The notes below the pieces were generated by a model. That model searched no databases. It was not told the origin of the DNA and was given only the letters and a program-made list of their open reading frames with translations. This document shows positions 1 through 9,458 of a stretch of DNA of 64,000 nt, piece by piece (within the stretch, counting starts at the first letter, position 1; every line of letters begins with the position of its first letter). Source of the DNA: Methylobacterium radiodurans (GTDB taxonomy: Bacteria > Pseudomonadota > Alphaproteobacteria > Rhizobiales > Beijerinckiaceae); assembly GCF_003173735.1 (NCBI RefSeq), contig NZ_CP029551.1, forward strand, positions 2,814,001 through 2,878,000. The letters are read 5' to 3'. The position numbers and the translations under genes were made by a program.

Positions 1-248
<248 letters not shown>

Positions 249-269
249 TCCCGTCCCGGCCGTCGCCCG

Positions 270-1286
270 TCACCGCTCCGTGGCGCGTTCGGGCACGAGG
301 CGGTTGATCACGCTGTAGTTCACCGCCGTCCAGAACTCGGACACGTCCGGGTCGGCAAGCTCGGCCTCCGCCGCCTCGATGGCCGCGTAATCGGCGGTGA
401 CGAGGTAGTCCTCGACATCGTTCAGGCTGGCGAAGGAGAGGACGGAGATGCCGTCGATCTTCGAGCCCTCCGGATCGTCCTGGGTCGAGCCGAAGGGATG
501 CAACTGGGCATAGCGCCGGACGAACTCCGTCGTCGCCGGCTGTCCGACGACGAGGTCGCCATGCTCCGAGAGCCAGCGCGCCTGGAACTCCCCGCGGGAC
601 AGGTCCGGCCGGCGGCGGTGGATCTTCACCAGACTCACCGGATCGCGGTGCCGCGCGCTCGGGATGAGGATGTACTCGCGCGCGATCTCGCGGGTGACCA
701 TCCGGAACGCCGTGCGCTCGTCCGCGATGATCCGCTCGGCGTACTGCTCCTGGCCGAGCACCGCCTCGATGTCCTCCTCCGCGCCGTAGGCGATGTAGGC
801 GAACCCGTCCCAGCTCGGGCGGCGGTAGGCCGGCACGCGCGCGGCCGGGTCGTGGACGAGCTTGCCGTCCGCTTCGACCATGGCCCTGTAGGGCGGCCGG
901 GAGGCGGAGGAGGGGCCCGAGGCGATCCGGTGCACTTGGTCGTAGCGCAGCACCCGGTCGTTCGAAGTGCCGGGCTCCGCGTAGGCGAATTTGGGCCCGT
1001 GGACCTTGCGCCAGTATTCGTCCCAGTGCTCGAAGGCGCGGTTCGGGTCCGGCTCCAGGGCGAGTGCCGAGGGGTGCCGGTCCGGATGGGTGACCTCCCG
1101 GCCGGCGGGGCCGACGCCCGAACCGGCATCGCGCGGGCGCTCGTCGTCGGGCGTCGCGTCGGTGCGCGAGACGAAGGTCGGCGTCACGATGAGCGGCCTG
1201 GTGGTCGTGCCGACGACGCGCCCTTGCGGGGGCCGTTGCAGCAGGTCGGAGCGCGCGAGATCGGGCGCGTCGGGCTTGGCGATCAT
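270..1286 (-). CDS. Protein with two EthD-like dimeric alpha/beta-barrel domains
   Basis: A 338-residue cytoplasmic protein whose ATG is preceded by a clean GGGAGG ribosome-binding site. Residues about 70-195 and 200-330 each look like an EthD-type ferredoxin-like domain. The second half contains 'LSRGEFQARWLSEHGDLV', which resembles the EthD helix signature, followed by a YAQLHPFG strand. EthD proteins accompany degradative oxygenase or peroxidase systems and usually have one domain; tandem pairs occur in larger family members. No partner oxidase is adjacent, so the substrate is unknown. The first about 65 residues are low-complexity and probably disordered. Confidence 0.7.
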   Translation of the reverse strand: MIAKPDAPDLARSDLLQRPPQGRVVGTTTRPLIVTPTFVSRTDATPDDERPRDAGSGVGPAGREVTHPDRHPSALALEPDPNRAFEHWDEYWRKVHGPKFAYAEPGTSNDRVLRYDQVHRIASGPSSASRPPYRAMVEADGKLVHDPAARVPAYRRPSWDGFAYIAYGAEEDIEAVLGQEQYAERIIADERTAFRMVTREIAREYILIPSARHRDPVSLVKIHRRRPDLSRGEFQARWLSEHGDLVVGQPATTEFVRRYAQLHPFGSTQDDPEGSKIDGISVLSFASLNDVEDYLVTADYAAIEAAEAELADPDVSEFWTAVNYSVINRLVPERATER

Positions 1287-1543
1287 GGATCCTCCCAGGA
1301 TCGGAGATAAGCCGCACGCCTCGGAATGGTTCGCGAGGCGGCCGAACGCGCCCGTGCCCGTGGCGGACGCGCGGCATGCCAGCCCGGGCCCGACGCCTGC
1401 AGGGCGGTCCGGATTGACCTTTTAAATTACATGCGTCATTTATATAGGCGAAGCGCGGACCGGGCATCGCGATCGGCGAGACCGGACAGAGACGCGGGCG
1501 GCCGGATACCGGCCCCACCCAATAATCCGTCGGAGACAACGCC

Positions 1544-2491
1544 ATGATGCGCAACGTCCTGCCACGCGCCGCCCTGCGGCTGCTCCTCGCATGCGGCACC
1601 CTCGCCCTGAGCGATCCCGGCAGCGCGGCGGGGCCGGACGAGATCGCGCTTCCGGCCTCCGGCCGGCATCCCGAGAACGTCGCGGCCGACGCGAAGGGCA
1701 ATCTCTACGTCAGCAGCATCACGGAGGGCGGGGTCCTGAGGGTGGATGCCGGCAGCGGGGCCGTCACCCCGTTCCTGGCACCCGGCAGCCACGGGACGCG
1801 CTCGACCTTCGGCGTGCTCGTCGACGAGCCCAGCGGGACGCTCTGGGTCGCATCGAACGACGCCTCGATGCTCAGGATCCCGGGGCCGAGCGGAACCGAG
1901 GGCGCCTGGGTCAAGGCGCTCGACCTGCGCACTGGGGCGCTGAAATCCTCCGTCCGCCTGCCCGATCCGCGCTCCATCGCGAACGACTTCGCCCTCGGCA
2001 GCGACGGCGCGCTCTACGTGACGAACACGGCCTCGCCCCAGATCCTCCGGCTGAAGCCGGGCGCGGCCGAGTTCGAGATCTTCGCCGAGGACCCCGCGCT
2101 GAAGGGCGGCCTCGACGGCATCGCCTTCGGGACGGACGGCGATCTCTACGTGAACACCTTCATGACCGGCGAACTCTTCCGCGTCGCCGTCGAGGGCGGT
2201 CGCGCGGGGCGGATCACGAAGCTTGCCACCTCGCGCCCCCTCAAGTTCCCCGACGGCCTGAAGCCACACCGGACCGGGTTCCTCATGGTCGAAGGTGCGG
2301 GTCCGCTCAGTCGCGTCACGATCCGGGGCGAGGAGGCCGTGATCGAGGACGTGCGGCGATTCGACGGCCCCAGCGGCCTGACGATCGTCGGCGACCGGGT
2401 CTGGGTCTCGGAGGGCCGGATCGGCGCGATCGGCGCCGGGGATTCGGGCCAAGCCGCCGGATCGAAGCTGCGCAGCCTCCGGCTGGACTGA
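1544..2491 (+). CDS. Secreted SMP-30/gluconolactonase-like beta-propeller protein
   Basis: A 315-residue protein. An N-terminal signal peptide (hydrophobic stretch at residues about 8-22, likely cleavage near residue 29) predicts periplasmic export. The mature part is made of repeating blade motifs of the type 'DGIAFGTDGDLYVNTF' and 'ANDFALGSDGALYVTN', typical of six-bladed SMP-30/LRE or NHL-type propellers that bind a divalent metal and hydrolyse lactones or similar esters. The substrate cannot be assigned. A CGGAGAC ribosome-binding site at 1531-1537 supports the ATG at 1544; the ATG at 1547 is an equally possible start. It is divergent from the EthD gene across 257 bp that should contain both promoters. 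Confidence 0.75.
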   Translation: MMRNVLPRAALRLLLACGTLALSDPGSAAGPDEIALPASGRHPENVAADAKGNLYVSSITEGGVLRVDAGSGAVTPFLAPGSHGTRSTFGVLVDEPSGTLWVASNDASMLRIPGPSGTEGAWVKALDLRTGALKSSVRLPDPRSIANDFALGSDGALYVTNTASPQILRLKPGAAEFEIFAEDPALKGGLDGIAFGTDGDLYVNTFMTGELFRVAVEGGRAGRITKLATSRPLKFPDGLKPHRTGFLMVEGAGPLSRVTIRGEEAVIEDVRRFDGPSGLTIVGDRVWVSEGRIGAIGAGDSGQAAGSKLRSLRLD

Positions 2492-2606
2492 GGCCCGGCG
2501 CCGGTGGCGCCGCCCGGAAGATCGCCGTTGACGCGGCGATCGCCCCATAATAGATGATTGTCATAATGTTTTGATGGCCGCTGCGTCGGCTGTCGGGAGA
2601 TCGGTG

Positions 2607-3692
2607 ATGACGACGAGATGGCTTCTGGTGCTGGCTGCCCTGCCGCTCGCTTCCTGCTCGCCCGGCGAGACCGCCGTGGCGCCCGAGCCGCCGCTGGTGC
2701 AGACGATCGAGGTCGCCCGCGCCTCGGCCGGCGTGGCCCGCTTCACCGGCGTCGTGCGCGCCCGGACTGAGAGTAATCTCGGCTTCCGGGTCGGCGGCAA
2801 GATCTTCGAGCGCCTCGTGGATCCGGGCGACCGCGTCCGGCTCGGCCAGCCGCTGATGCGTCTCGACCCGACGGATTTCAACCTCGCGCTCAACGCCGCG
2901 CAGGCCTCCGTCGAGGCGGCCCGCGCCCAGATGATCAAGACCCGGGCCGACGAGGAGCGCAGCCGCAAGCTGGTCGGCGACGGCTGGACCTCCAAGCAGA
3001 CCTACGACCAGAACAAGGCCGCCGCCGACGCGGCCGTCGCCCAGCTCGCCAGCGCTGAGGCCCAGGCCCGCCAGATCGCCAACCAGGCGGGCTATGCCGA
3101 ACTGCAGGCCGATGCCGACGGGATCGTCATGGAGGTCCCCTCCTATCCCGGAGAGGTGGTCGCCGCGGGCCAGACTGTGGTCAAGCTCGCCCGCGACGGC
3201 GCGCGTGAGGCGGAGGTCTTCCTGCCCGAGGGCAGCCGGGGCCTCGCGAAGGGGGCGGCCTCGGCCACCCTCTACGCCGAGGGCGAGGCGACCTACCCGG
3301 CGCGGCTCAGGGAACTCTCGGCCACCGCCGATCCGGTGACCCGCACCTACCGCGCCCGCTACATCCTCTCGGGCGGCGGCGAGGCCGCGCCCCTCGGCGC
3401 CACCGTGACCCTGCAGCTGAAGCCGGCCGCGGCCGGGCGGCCCGAGACCCTCGCGGTGCCGCTCGGCGCCCTCTTCGACCAGGGCGGCGGCACCGCCGTG
3501 TGGCGGCTCGACGCCGCCACCGGCACGGTGCGCCCCCGGGTCGTGCAGGTCGCCCGCATGGGCGAGGAGAGCGCCGAGGTGGTCGGCGGCCTCGATCCCG
3601 GCGACCGGATCGTGGCGCTCGGCGCGCACCTGCTGAAGGCCGACCAGAAGGTCCGGCTGGCGCCCTCCAGCATGACGGGTGTCGCGCGATGA
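2607..3692 (+). CDS. RND efflux system periplasmic adaptor lipoprotein (HlyD/MFP family)
   Basis: A 361-residue membrane-fusion protein that bridges the inner-membrane RND pump and an outer-membrane channel. The ATG at 2607 is chosen over an upstream in-frame start at 2571 because it follows GGGAGA by 6 nt and yields a canonical lipoprotein signal with lipobox LASC (Cys17). After it come a barrel-sandwich half (GFRVGGKIFERLVDPGDRV), a coiled-coil hairpin of about 80 residues rich in Ala/Gln/Lys, the second lipoyl half and a beta-barrel. The last codon overlaps the permease start by 4 bp (ATGA), so the two are translationally coupled. No outer-membrane TolC-like gene is present here. Confidence 0.93.
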   Translation: MTTRWLLVLAALPLASCSPGETAVAPEPPLVQTIEVARASAGVARFTGVVRARTESNLGFRVGGKIFERLVDPGDRVRLGQPLMRLDPTDFNLALNAAQASVEAARAQMIKTRADEERSRKLVGDGWTSKQTYDQNKAAADAAVAQLASAEAQARQIANQAGYAELQADADGIVMEVPSYPGEVVAAGQTVVKLARDGAREAEVFLPEGSRGLAKGAASATLYAEGEATYPARLRELSATADPVTRTYRARYILSGGGEAAPLGATVTLQLKPAAAGRPETLAVPLGALFDQGGGTAVWRLDAATGTVRPRVVQVARMGEESAEVVGGLDPGDRIVALGAHLLKADQKVRLAPSSMTGVAR

Positions 3693-6600
3693 GCCCCTCC
3701 GCCTTCAACCTCTCGGCGCTGGCCGTCCGCGAGCGCGCGGTCACGCTCTTCCTCCTCCTCGCGGTCACCGCGGCCGGGTTCTTCGCCTTCGAGAAGCTCG
3801 GCCGCGCCGAGGACCCGACCTTCACCGTGAAGGTGATGTCGGTCTCGGCCGCCTGGCCCGGCGCAAACACCGACGAGATGCAGCGTCAGGTCGCCGACCC
3901 GCTCGAGAAGCGCCTGCAGGAACTCGTCTACTACGACCGCGTCGAGACGACCGTGCGCCCCGGCCTGATGCTGATGAAGGTCTTCTTCCGGGACAACATG
4001 CCGCCCGCCAAGCTGCAGTCGGAGTTCTACCAGGCGCGCAAGAAGCTCTCCGACCAGGCCTCGAGCCTGCCGCGCGGCGTGATGGGCCCGCTGTTCAACG
4101 ACGAGTTCTCGGACATCTACTTCGCCCTCTACGCGCTCCAGGCCCAGGGCCTGCCGCACCGGCACCTCGTGACGCGCGCCGAGGACCTGCGCCAGCGCCT
4201 GCTGCGCGTGCCCGGCGTCGAGAAGATCAACATCCTGGGCGAGCAGGCCCAGAAGATCTTCGTGGAGGTCTCCTACCAGCGACTCGCCACGCTCGGCATC
4301 ACCGGCCAGCAGCTCCTGGCCTCGCTCGCCAACCAGAACGACGTGACGCCCGCGGGTTTCGTGGAGGCGGCGGGTCCGCGCGTCTATCTCCGGCTCGACG
4401 GTGCCATCGACGGCCTCGACGCGATCCGAAACCTGCCGGTGGCGGCGGGCGAGCGCAGCCTCAAGCTCGGCGACATCGCCGAGGTCAAGCGCGGCTACGA
4501 GGATCCGAAGGCCTTCGAGATCCGCAACGACGGCGAGCCGGCCCTGATGCTCGGCGTCGTGATGAAGCCCGGCTTCAACGGCCTGAGCCTCGGCGAGGCG
4601 CTCAACGCCGAGGAAGTGGCGATCCACCACGAGCTGCCCACCGGCATCGGCTTCACCAAGATCACCGACCAGGCCAAGGTCATCGACGAGGCCATCCACG
4701 AGTTCATGGTCAAGTTCTTCACCGCCCTCTCGGTGGTGATCGTGGTCAGCCTCGTGGCGCTCGGCTTCCGGGTCGGCATCGTGGTGGCGCTGGCCGTGCC
4801 GCTGACGCTCTCGGCGGTGTTCGTGGTGATGATGCTCACGGGCCGCGACTTCGACCGCATCACGTTGGGCGCCCTGATCATCTCGCTGGGTCTCCTCGTG
4901 GACGACGCGATCATCGCCATCGAGATGATGGTGGTGCGCATGGAGGAGGGGGCCGACCGGATCGCGGCGGCGACCTACGCCTGGAGCGCCACCGCCGCGC
5001 CGATGCTGACCGGCACGCTCGTCACCATCGCGGGCTTCCTGCCGGTGGGCTTCGCCGCCTCCACGGCGGGCGAGTACGCGGGCAACATCTTCTGGGTGGT
5101 GGCCTTCTCGCTGATCATCTCGTGGATCGTGGCCGTGACCTTCACGCCCTATCTCGGCGTCAAGCTCCTGCCCAACATCAAGAAGGTCGAGGGCGGCCAC
5201 GACGCGATCTACGCCACCAGGAACTACGAGCGCCTGCGCCGCGTGGTGCGCCTCTCGGTCGACCACAAGTGGTGGGCCGCCGGCATCACCGTCGGCCTGT
5301 TCGGGCTCGCCGTGGTGGCCATGGGCCGTGTCGAGCAGCAGTTCTTCCCGAACTCGGAGCGGGCGGAGCTCATCGTCGAGGTGACGCTGCCGGCGGGCTC
5401 CGCCTTCGGCACCACCGAGGCCAGCGTGAAGCGGGTCGAGGCGGCCGTGCGCGAGCTGCCGGAGGCGCGCGAGATCACGAGCTATATCGGCCAGGGCATG
5501 CCGCGCTTCGTGCTCTCGTTCGATCCCGAACTGCCCGACCCGGCCTTCGCGCAGATCGTGGTGCAGACGGCCGACGCCGCCGCCCGCGACGCGCTCAGGG
5601 TCAAGGTGCGCAAGCTCGTCGACGCGGGGCGCTTCCCCGAGGCGCGGGTGCGGGTGCTGCAGATCGTGTTCGGGCCGCCGGTGCGCTTCCCCGTGGCCTT
5701 CCGGGTGGTCGGGCCGGATCTCGACGTCATCCGCCGCATCGCCGCCGAGGTCGCCGAGGCGATGGCCACGAACCCGAACATGCGCATGGTCCACCTCGAC
5801 TGGGGCAACAAGACCCCGAGCCTGCACCTCGCGCTCGACCAGGAGCGCCTGCGCCTGATCGGCCTGACCCCGAAGGAGGCCGGCCAGCAGCTGCAGAACT
5901 ACCTCAACGGCACGCCCGCCACGCAGGTGCGCGAGAACCTGCGCTCCGTGGACGTGCTCCTGCGCAGCCCCGGCCCCGAGCGGCGCTCGCTCGGCGAGAT
6001 CGGCGACCTGACCCTCGCCACGAAGGACGGGCGCCAGGTGCCGCTGTCGCAGGTCGCGCGGCTGGAGAGCCGCACGGAGGACGCGGTCCTGAAGCGCTAC
6101 AACCGCGAGACCTACATACGGGTGCAGGGCGACGTGCTCGACGGCCGGCAGCCGCCCGACATCCACGCGCAGGTCGCGCCTCTGCTCGATCCGATCAAGG
6201 CGAAGATGCCGCCGGGCTACCGCATCGACACCGCCGGCGCCGTGGAGGAGAGCGAGAAGGCGATGAAGTCGCTGGTGCTCGTCTTCCCGCTGATGCTGTT
6301 CGTGACGCTGACGGTCATCATGCTGCAGGTGCGCTCGTTCACGACCATGTTCATGGTCTTCGCCACCGCTCCGCTCGGCCTCGTGGGCGCCGCACCGACG
6401 CTGCTGATCTTCCATCAGCCCTTCGGCTTCAACGCGATCCTCGGGCTGATCGCCCTGTCGGGCATCCTGATGCGCAACACGCTGATCCTCGTGGACCAGA
6501 TCCATCACGACCGCGCGGCGGGCCTGTCGGACTACGATGCCATCGTGGAATCCACCGTGCGCCGGGCGCGACCCGTCATCCTGACGGCCGCGGCCGCGAT

Positions 6601-6805
6601 GCTGGCCTTCATCCCGCTCACCCACTCCGTGTTCTGGGGGGCGCTGGCTTACGTGCTGATCGGCGGCGTCGGCGTCGGCACCCTGCTGACCCTGCTGTTC
6701 CTGCCGGCCCTCTACGCCCTCTGGTTCCGGGTGCGGCGGCCGAGCGAGGCGGCGGCGCAGCCCGAGGGCGCCGGCCGCACGGCCGCGGCCGGTGCATCGG
6801 CCTGA
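3689..6805 (+). CDS. RND-family multidrug efflux permease (AcrB/MexB-like, HAE1 group)
   Basis: A 1038-residue inner-membrane proton/drug antiporter of the family's usual length. It shows the duplicated RND layout: a transmembrane segment near the N-terminus, a large periplasmic loop, a block of membrane helices around residues 340-560, then a second copy of the same plan. TM4 carries the proton-relay Asp pair in 'LGLLVDDAIIAIEMM'. It is translationally coupled to the adaptor gene. The substrate is unknown. A 14-bp-stem terminator follows the stop, and a TetR remnant just beyond suggests the pump once had a linked repressor. Confidence 0.95.
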   Translation: MSPSAFNLSALAVRERAVTLFLLLAVTAAGFFAFEKLGRAEDPTFTVKVMSVSAAWPGANTDEMQRQVADPLEKRLQELVYYDRVETTVRPGLMLMKVFFRDNMPPAKLQSEFYQARKKLSDQASSLPRGVMGPLFNDEFSDIYFALYALQAQGLPHRHLVTRAEDLRQRLLRVPGVEKINILGEQAQKIFVEVSYQRLATLGITGQQLLASLANQNDVTPAGFVEAAGPRVYLRLDGAIDGLDAIRNLPVAAGERSLKLGDIAEVKRGYEDPKAFEIRNDGEPALMLGVVMKPGFNGLSLGEALNAEEVAIHHELPTGIGFTKITDQAKVIDEAIHEFMVKFFTALSVVIVVSLVALGFRVGIVVALAVPLTLSAVFVVMMLTGRDFDRITLGALIISLGLLVDDAIIAIEMMVVRMEEGADRIAAATYAWSATAAPMLTGTLVTIAGFLPVGFAASTAGEYAGNIFWVVAFSLIISWIVAVTFTPYLGVKLLPNIKKVEGGHDAIYATRNYERLRRVVRLSVDHKWWAAGITVGLFGLAVVAMGRVEQQFFPNSERAELIVEVTLPAGSAFGTTEASVKRVEAAVRELPEAREITSYIGQGMPRFVLSFDPELPDPAFAQIVVQTADAAARDALRVKVRKLVDAGRFPEARVRVLQIVFGPPVRFPVAFRVVGPDLDVIRRIAAEVAEAMATNPNMRMVHLDWGNKTPSLHLALDQERLRLIGLTPKEAGQQLQNYLNGTPATQVRENLRSVDVLLRSPGPERRSLGEIGDLTLATKDGRQVPLSQVARLESRTEDAVLKRYNRETYIRVQGDVLDGRQPPDIHAQVAPLLDPIKAKMPPGYRIDTAGAVEESEKAMKSLVLVFPLMLFVTLTVIMLQVRSFTTMFMVFATAPLGLVGAAPTLLIFHQPFGFNAILGLIALSGILMRNTLILVDQIHHDRAAGLSDYDAIVESTVRRARPVILTAAAAMLAFIPLTHSVFWGALAYVLIGGVGVGTLLTLLFLPALYALWFRVRRPSEAAAQPEGAGRTAAAGASA

Positions 6806-6860
6806 CGGCCGCGACCTTCAAGCAGAGATCGCGCGGACGATCCATCGTTGCGCGCGGTGT

Positions 6861-6912
6861 CCCGGCAGGCCCGCCCCAGCCCCCCCGCGGGCCTGCCGGG
6901 AACGATCTTTCT
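6861..6912 (+). terminator. Strong intrinsic terminator after the RND operon
   Basis: A perfect 14-bp stem (6861-6874 paired with 6887-6900) encloses a 12-nt C-rich loop, followed by a T-rich run (atctttcttc). It lies about 55 bp after the permease stop codon. Confidence 0.8.
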
Positions 6913-6981
6913 TCGGATTCCGGCAGGCGCAGGGATCACGAGCGCGATCGCACAGGTCTCCCGAGCCGCAGAAGAGCGTGC

Positions 6982-7137
6982 GAAATCGGGGTCGCCTCCC
7001 GGTTGTTCCGGGAGCGCGGGCTGAATGAGGTCAGCATCGCCGACATCACATCGGAGGCCGCCCTGACCTACGCCTTCCACGGCCTATTCGCCGACCAGGA
7101 AGCGCTGGCAGCCGAGGCGCTGATCTGTGCGCAGTGA
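6982..7137 (+). pseudogene. TetR-family regulator, N-terminal DNA-binding domain remnant
   Basis: About 50 codons read as a TetR helix-turn-helix: ASRLFRERGLNEVSIADI, then a degraded recognition helix (LTYAFHGLFADQEALAAEAL), then a stop. Known TetR proteins are about 190-220 residues, with a ligand-binding domain after this point that is absent here. There is no credible start codon or ribosome-binding site upstream. It lies just past the RND operon terminator, where efflux repressors often sit, so it is most likely a decayed local regulator. It cannot be functional as it stands. Confidence 0.65.
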
Positions 7138-7396
7138 TGACAGCCGCGCCCTGGCGAAGCTTTCGAACAAGGTTGGCGCCGTCATCCTGGAAGGCCCGGC
7201 TTCCACTGAGGATCTCGGTACGGATGTCATTCATGCCAGGCGCGTCCCGGCCACAACCCTTTGCATGCTCCGGACAAAGGCATGACCCTTATCTCGACAC
7301 GCGATGAGCGCGTCATCACTGGCCTGGGGCGGCCGTCACTTCGGCTCTACATGCCCGAGAGCAGGCTATGACAATGGATAGAGCGATCGCAATTTG

Positions 7397-7472
7397 TGGT
7401 GGGCCCGGCAGGACTCGAACCTGCAACCAGACCGTTATGAGCGGTCGGCTCTAACCATTGAGCTACAGGCCC
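7397..7472 (-). tRNA. tRNA with CAU anticodon, most likely tRNA-Ile2 (lysidine-modified)
   Basis: A 76-nt tRNA with encoded CCA. The acceptor stem is GGGCCUG/CGGGCCC (one G-U pair), the D-arm reads UAGCUCAAUGGUUAGAGC, the anticodon stem is GACCG/CGGUC with loop CUCAUAA (anticodon CAU), and the T-arm is GCAGG/CCUGC around UUCGAGU. CAU can be elongator Met, initiator Met or Ile2. The G1-C72 pair rules out a typical bacterial initiator, and the acceptor stem and D-loop resemble bacterial tRNA-Ile2 more than elongator tRNA-Met. The Ile2 assignment is therefore an inference. Confidence 0.93.
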
Positions 7473-7832
7473 ATCCTCAAGAACATCGACCCCTTGAGCG
7501 GGATATCTGACGTCGTGCCCGGCGCGGTCGACGGAAGCGGCGGCAGAAGTCTGGAGGTTGAGTAGCCTTGAGTTACGGTTTCGGCAAGGGGATGGGGGTC
7601 GCGGAAGGGCAAGGGCATCGGGACGGTGTTCCGGAACCTCGCCTCTGTCCCAGCACCTTTGTGTAACCTTGTCCGTACCGATGATCGGTCATCACAGTGG
7701 CGAAGTCACGAAGGTCGATCCTGTCGAAGCAAGGTGATGTTGCGATCGTCTCAATCGCACGACAGCCCGGCCGCGGCGTCCCCCGAACCGCCGACGCTTC
7801 CCCTCGCCAGCGCGCTCTCCACACCGCGTCAT
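7473..7832. other. Intergenic stretch, no recognised gene
   Basis: Between the tRNA and the end of the glycosyltransferase gene I see no credible coding region, hairpin terminator or repeat. The only open frames here are antisense shadows that run into neighbouring genes. Confidence 0.5.
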
Positions 7833-9335
7833 TCAGGGCCGGTGGAACAGGCGCAGCGGCGCTGCCGAGCCGTCGATCACCTCGATCCCGGCCGCCGCGT
7901 TCAGCGTGTGGAGGCGGCGGCCGGGCCAGGCCGGGCCGGGGGCGATGCGCGCGCGCACGGTCTGCGCGAACGCCGTCTCCGTCAGCATCGTGACCTCGGC
8001 GAGGCCCAGCGCCCCCCCGTAGAGGCGGGTGCAGTCCTGGACCGGGCGCCAGAGGCGGCCGTCGCGCACCATCATCGCGCCGGCCGGACGGGCCGCACCC
8101 GCATCGATCAGCGGCGGGTTGGCGCGGTGCGGGCGCCAGGGGCCGACGAGGTCGTCCGCCAGGAACAGGCCGAGCATGTCCGAGTGCGCGCCCGCGCCGT
8201 CGTGAAGGGTGGCGAACATCCACCAGCGCCCCGCGAAGCGGATCGGCGTCGCGTCGCTCGCCACGAGATCGGTGAGGAGATCCCGCACGCGCACCCAGCG
8301 ATGCGGGTAGGGATCGGCCCGGTAGAGCGAGACCGTGCGGTTCTGCGAGGTCTCGGGGATCATCCAGACCGCGCCGTCATGGGCGAACACGAACGGGTAG
8401 GAGAGGTGGAAGGGTTCCTCCAGCACGGGTTCCGGCGCGCCGCGCGGCCCCTCCGGCCCGAAGGCGACGGCCGAGATCACGCCCTTGCCGGTGCGGTGGT
8501 CGAGATCCTCCACGAAGAGGTGGGTCCTGCCCTGCCAGTGGAATAGGAAGGGATCCGCGTAGAAGCGATGGCCGGGATCCGGCAGCACCCGCCACGGCTC
8601 GCCGCCGAGTTCCGCGCTGTCCCAGACGGTGGCGCCGCGGCTGAAGCGCCAGCCGGTGCGCCAGTGGGGGGCATAGAAGCAGAGATGGTAGAGGCGCCGC
8701 GCGAGCATCCGCCCCAGCCGCCGCAGGGCGTGCGCGGCGAGCGGGCGGCCTCGGTCGGGGCGCGGTGCGGCGGGCGCCGAGGGGGTGGGCCGCAGCAGGG
8801 CGGCGGCAAGGATGGGCGTGAGGCGCGCCGTGACCGCCTCGTAGGCCTCGCAAAGATTGGCGGCGGCCTCGACGGAGGGCCGCCCCGCGGCGAGCACGGC
8901 GCCTCCGCCGACGACCTCGACGAGCGGCGCCCCGCCGCGCAGCAGGGCCTGCAGCAGCCCGGCCTCGCCGGGGCGGCCGTCGAACAGGATCGTCCAGGCC
9001 GCCGCGCCGGCCTCCGCCGCGCCCGGCAGGGCGATGCGGACGGAGCCGGTGCCGTCATCCTCGGGCAGCTCCGCCGCGCCGGGTGTCGTGCCCTCGCTCG
9101 GGCGGGGGCCTGGCCGGGGCTGGAGCAGGCGCTCCAGCGCGAACAGCGTCTCCATCCCGGCCGGCGGCGGCTCGGCCTCGGTCCAGGCCACGCGCGGCGC
9201 CGCCCCCGCGGCGCGCAGGCCCGCGACGAGGCGCAGATGCCAGTGCCGAAGGCCGCCGCGGGGCAGGCGGAGAACCGGGGTGGCGCAAGGACCAGGATCA
9301 GCCGCCCGGACGGCGAAGGAGTCTTCGATCGTCAC
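7833..9335 (-). CDS. GINT1-like putative glycosyltransferase with C-terminal five-bladed propeller
   Basis: A 500-residue protein with a GTG start. The C-terminal half (from about residue 260) carries GH43-like propeller blades, for example RFYADPFLFHWQGRTHLFVE, 'YPFVFAHDGAVWMIPE' and 'RWWMFATLHDGAGAHSDML', the pattern of the glucosamine inositolphosphorylceramide transferase 1 (GINT1) N-domain family. The N-terminal about 200 residues are Ala/Pro-rich and resemble the formyltransferase-like half found in bacterial members. It is the last gene of the minus-strand polysaccharide operon, so a role in sugar transfer or modification of the exported glycan is likely but inferred. The start lacks a strong ribosome-binding site and is uncertain. 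Confidence 0.7.
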   Translation of the reverse strand: MTIEDSFAVRAADPGPCATPVLRLPRGGLRHWHLRLVAGLRAAGAAPRVAWTEAEPPPAGMETLFALERLLQPRPGPRPSEGTTPGAAELPEDDGTGSVRIALPGAAEAGAAAWTILFDGRPGEAGLLQALLRGGAPLVEVVGGGAVLAAGRPSVEAAANLCEAYEAVTARLTPILAAALLRPTPSAPAAPRPDRGRPLAAHALRRLGRMLARRLYHLCFYAPHWRTGWRFSRGATVWDSAELGGEPWRVLPDPGHRFYADPFLFHWQGRTHLFVEDLDHRTGKGVISAVAFGPEGPRGAPEPVLEEPFHLSYPFVFAHDGAVWMIPETSQNRTVSLYRADPYPHRWVRVRDLLTDLVASDATPIRFAGRWWMFATLHDGAGAHSDMLGLFLADDLVGPWRPHRANPPLIDAGAARPAGAMMVRDGRLWRPVQDCTRLYGGALGLAEVTMLTETAFAQTVRARIAPGPAWPGRRLHTLNAAAGIEVIDGSAAPLRLFHRP

Positions 9336-9458
9336 GGCCCGAGCGATAGCATCGACCCGACCGCCCTGGCACCCGGCCCGGCCTCAGCATGCACAGATCA
9401 AATTCCAAGTCATTCGGGGATGAAAACTGTATTTCCTCCGTACGCACCTGCGATGAGA

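Noticed and set aside
3359..6625. A 1088-codon open frame on the minus strand and a similar plus-strand frame opposite the RND permease
   Set aside because: Both are shadows of the RND genes. They are His/Arg/Glu/Gly-rich with no domain, as expected in high-GC DNA, while the plus-strand RND frame shows full family motifs.
7397..7472. The CAU tRNA as an island attachment site
   Set aside because: The tRNA is complete and no integrase, direct repeat or foreign DNA lies next to it.
7626..8546. Plus-strand frames overlapping the GINT1-like gene
   Set aside because: Low-complexity Arg/Pro/Ala translation without motifs; the minus-strand gene has clear propeller blades.
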